A stretch of 64,000 nt of DNA from CAWBYL01 sp963793025. Its GTDB lineage: Bacteria; Actinomycetota; Acidimicrobiia; Acidimicrobiales; Acidimicrobilacustridaceae. The notes under the pieces were generated by a model, which was not told the DNA's origin, did no database searches, and saw only the letters and a list, made by a program, of their open reading frames with translations. Below are positions 61,717-64,000 of this stretch, piece after piece. How positions within the stretch are numbered: the stretch's first letter is position 1; each line of letters begins with the position of its first letter. The position numbers and the translations under genes are program-made. Location: contig CAWBYL010000006.1 of NCBI GenBank assembly GCA_963793025.1, positions 558,001 through 622,000 on the forward strand, written 5' to 3'.

Positions 61717-63414
61717 ATGGACTACGACTACATCGTCGTCGGCGGCGGGAGCGCGGGCTGCGTGATGGCGTCGCGCCTCTCCGAGAGCGGCGACGACAAC
61801 GTGCTGCTGCTGGAGGCCGGGCCCCGCGACCTCGACCCGAAGATCTACGTCCCGGCCGGCGCCCTGGCCATGGAAGGCAAGCTCTGGAACTTCACCGACG
61901 AACCCGACCCATCCCGCAACGGGCAACAGATGCCGTGGATGGCGGGCCGGGTGCTGGGCGGCGGGAGCTCCGTCAACGGCATGGTGTGGGTCCGCGGGAA
62001 CCCGGCCGACTTCGACGAATGGGCCAGCGCCGGCTGTGAAGGCTGGGACTACGAGAGTGTCCTGCCGTTCTTCAAGCGGGCCGAAAGGTACAAGGGCGGA
62101 GGAGACCACTACCGCGGCGACAGCGGACCGCAGCGCATCCAGGAACAGGGCGTCGATCACCTCCTCAACGACGAGTTCCAGCAAGCCTCGGAAGCGGCCG
62201 GGTACCCGCTGAACGACGACTACAACGGCAAGTCGCAGCTGGGCGTGGGTGTCTGCCAGGTCGCCCAGTGGCGAGGGATCCGCCACAGCGAGGCCCGGGC
62301 CTACCTCGGTTCATCGTGGCGTCGTCGCAACCTCAGCATCCGCACCGGCTGTGAAGTGCGGCGGATCCTGTTCGACGGCAACCGCGCGGTCGGCGTCGAA
62401 TACGACCAGGGCGGAAAGCGCGTCGCCCGCTACGCCCGACGCGAGGTGATCCTGGCCGCCGGTGCGCTGGCGTCACCCAAGATCCTGATGCTCTCGGGTG
62501 TCGGCCCGGCGGAGCAGCTCGAGGAGCACGGCATCCCGCTTTTGCACGACCTCGGCGGCGTCGGTCGCAACCTCCAAGAGCACCCGATGTGCCCGGTGAT
62601 CTTCAACATGAACGTCCCGACCATCAACATGGACTTCACCGTCGACAAGTTCGTGAAGCACGGCTGGGAGTACCTCCGGCACGGCACCGGTCCGGCGTCG
62701 TCCGGCGTCTGCCACGTCCTGTTGTTCCTCCGTACCGACGGGACCGACGGCCGACCCAACATCGAGGCGGGCTTCGCACCCCTCGGGATGGTGGGAGCGG
62801 ACGCCGGCGACACCGCAAAGGACGTCCTGGACTCGGCCGGCCAGCACGACGTGGAGAACATGCAGGTGATGGGGCGCCCCAGCTGCACCGTCATCGTGCA
62901 GATGCTCCACCCCCGCTCGCGAGGACAGGTGCTGCTCCGCTCGAGCGACCCGACCGACAAGCCGATGATCCGCCACACCCTCCTCGGCGAAGAACAGGAC
63001 CTCAAAGACCTGGCCGACGGCATCCGAGCCGTCCGCCGAGTGTTCGAGACCGAGCCGCTGGCCCAGCACGTCGTCGGCGAGGCGCTGCCCGGCCCCGACA
63101 TCACCACCGACGAGCAGTTCGAAGGCTTCCTGCGCATGGCGTCGTGGGGTGCTCAGCACCCGGTCGGCACCTGCAAGATGGGAGTCGATGACATGGCCGT
63201 CGTCGGCCCTGACCTACGGGTCCACGGGATCGACGGGCTCCGTGTGGTGGACGCCTCGGTGATGCCCACCTCGCCGTCGGGAAACACCAACGCGGCGACG
63301 GTGATGATCGCCGAGAAGGCCGCCGAGACGATCCGCAGCGGTGCGCGCCAAATCCGCATGACCGGGCTCGCGACACCGCACCCATCGGACGAACCGAAAG
63401 GACCGAACTCGTGA
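61717..63414 (+). CDS. GMC-family FAD oxidoreductase
   Basis: A 565-residue glucose-methanol-choline oxidoreductase. FAD motif DYIVVGGGSAGCVMASRLSE, GRVLGGGSSVNGMVWVRGNP signature, second signature GALASPKILMLSGVGPAEQL, and the catalytic His in WGAQHPVGTCKMG with GNTNAATVMIAEKAAE at the end. ATG 61717 has AGGAGG upstream. It oxidises a primary or secondary alcohol, plausibly the product of the P450 step. Its stop overlaps the next start by four bases (GTGA). Confidence 0.92.
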   Translation: MDYDYIVVGGGSAGCVMASRLSESGDDNVLLLEAGPRDLDPKIYVPAGALAMEGKLWNFTDEPDPSRNGQQMPWMAGRVLGGGSSVNGMVWVRGNPADFDEWASAGCEGWDYESVLPFFKRAERYKGGGDHYRGDSGPQRIQEQGVDHLLNDEFQQASEAAGYPLNDDYNGKSQLGVGVCQVAQWRGIRHSEARAYLGSSWRRRNLSIRTGCEVRRILFDGNRAVGVEYDQGGKRVARYARREVILAAGALASPKILMLSGVGPAEQLEEHGIPLLHDLGGVGRNLQEHPMCPVIFNMNVPTINMDFTVDKFVKHGWEYLRHGTGPASSGVCHVLLFLRTDGTDGRPNIEAGFAPLGMVGADAGDTAKDVLDSAGQHDVENMQVMGRPSCTVIVQMLHPRSRGQVLLRSSDPTDKPMIRHTLLGEEQDLKDLADGIRAVRRVFETEPLAQHVVGEALPGPDITTDEQFEGFLRMASWGAQHPVGTCKMGVDDMAVVGPDLRVHGIDGLRVVDASVMPTSPSGNTNAATVMIAEKAAETIRSGARQIRMTGLATPHPSDEPKGPNS

Positions 63415-64000
63415 CGACCTTCCTGTGGGAACGGGTGCACATGGTGCACGGCCAGACCACCGAGTACATGCGCCTGTTCTCTGAACGGTGGCTCGCGCTG
63501 AGCGACAAGTACGACCGCGACCTCTACGCCGTGTCGGGCTTCTTCGTCCCCGACGTGCTCAACACCTCCCACCCGTCCGTGCGCATCCTCTGGACGCTCG
63601 GCACCTGGGAGACCTGGGGCAACCGCCACTCACGAGGCACCGCCGAAGAGAGGTTGATCAAGACCTTCGAGTTCTTCAACCCGGCGCTCGCGTCGAGGAC
63701 GGGCTGGACCGACAAGATGATCGAGTCACTCCCGTGCTCAGGGGCGACACCGGTCCGGCCGGCGTCGGAGTCGCCCGGATCGGTCGCCATCGCCCACACC
63801 TTCGGAGTCAAGCCGGAGTCGTGCCAGGCCTTTGTCGAAACCTTCGAACACGACGTCATACCGGCAGCGGCGGCGGCCGGACTCGAGCTCCAGCTCTTCG
63901 CCCGGGCGATCGGGCACCCCACCGAGTACGTGGCGATCTGGACCCTCGCCAATGGTGCGCCGTACGTCGCCTACCGGTCGTCCCATGATCCGTCGGTGCC
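63411..64000 (+). CDS. Two-domain dimeric-barrel protein, truncated by window end
   Basis: Open from GTG 63411 to the end of the window, 196 residues so far. First half begins TFLWERVHMVHGQTTEYMRL, and a second half begins SVAIAHTFGVKPESCQAFVE, then EYVAIWTLANG. This repeats the layout of the protein at 35148-35903. It overlaps the GMC gene by four bases, so it is translationally coupled. The recurrence next to a P450/GMC pair suggests a ligand-binding or isomerase role in the same pathway. Confidence 0.65.
   Translation, partial: MTTFLWERVHMVHGQTTEYMRLFSERWLALSDKYDRDLYAVSGFFVPDVLNTSHPSVRILWTLGTWETWGNRHSRGTAEERLIKTFEFFNPALASRTGWTDKMIESLPCSGATPVRPASESPGSVAIAHTFGVKPESCQAFVETFEHDVIPAAAAAGLELQLFARAIGHPTEYVAIWTLANGAPYVAYRSSHDPSV

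Noticed and set aside
1..64000. CRISPR arrays, tRNA, rRNA, transposases, integrases or riboswitches
   Set aside because: No regularly spaced repeats, no tRNA-like cloverleaf, no recombinase motif and no conserved riboswitch core were seen by eye on either strand; short or divergent RNAs could be missed.

Overview
The window is high-GC DNA with dense, short-spaced genes, many GTG starts and large catabolic enzyme families. It looks like an actinobacterium; the gene content (LuxR-type AAA regulators, BVMO, LLM, TauD and N-acyl-D-amino-acid deacylase genes, orphan binding lipoproteins) resembles Acidimicrobiia or Mycobacteriales. That placement is an inference. No rRNA, tRNA, CRISPR array, transposase or integrase was seen.

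Layout. 1-12.3 kb: two large ATPase/LuxR regulators flank small stress or detoxification-type genes (cupin, alpha/beta hydrolases, PNPOx-like protein, ZIP transporter, DUF302). Part of this block exists twice, and the second copy is decayed. 12.3-17.7 kb: epoxide-hydrolase-like protein, IclR regulator, D-aminoacylase-like amidohydrolase, the first of three orphan substrate-binding lipoproteins, and a TetR. 17.7-28 kb: catabolic block with a DksA/TraR-type zinc protein, LLM oxidoreductase, second amidohydrolase, Baeyer-Villiger monooxygenase (split by a frame change), SnoaL-like protein, FMN hydroxyacid oxidase and GH3 glucosidase. 28-34 kb: TetR with a perfect operator, TauD dioxygenase, YtcJ-like amidohydrolase, CobW GTPase, XRE-cupin regulator, frameshifted TrxB-like flavoprotein. 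34-37.4 kb: coupled operon (double-barrel protein, GntR, SnoaL) divergent from the second binding lipoprotein across a palindrome. 37.6-47 kb: MFS exporter, bicupin, hydrolase, aldehyde dehydrogenase, SDR, frameshifted third LuxR regulator, DapB-like dehydrogenase. 47.2-53.3 kb: complete oligopeptide-type ABC importer. 53.3-58.1 kb: accessory region with a decayed MntA/HepT toxin-antitoxin pair, MarR operon, frameshifted hydrolase and small membrane or lipoprotein genes separated by repeated hairpin-forming motifs that resemble integron cassettes. 58.1-64 kb: TetR with tandem operators, the third binding lipoprotein, P450, GMC oxidoreductase and a second double-barrel protein cut by the window end.

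How the parts fit. The recurring theme is a module: a specific repressor, an orphan lipoprotein with ten invariant cysteines, and oxidative enzymes, in two cases with a two-domain ferredoxin-like barrel protein. No cognate permease or ATPase lies next to any of the three lipoproteins. I infer uptake or sensing of hydrophobic, possibly terpenoid or steroid-like, compounds coupled to their oxidation; the substrate cannot be read from sequence.

At least five conserved genes are broken by apparent single-base frame changes, some at C/G runs. This is either real decay in an accessory region or residual indel error in the assembly.
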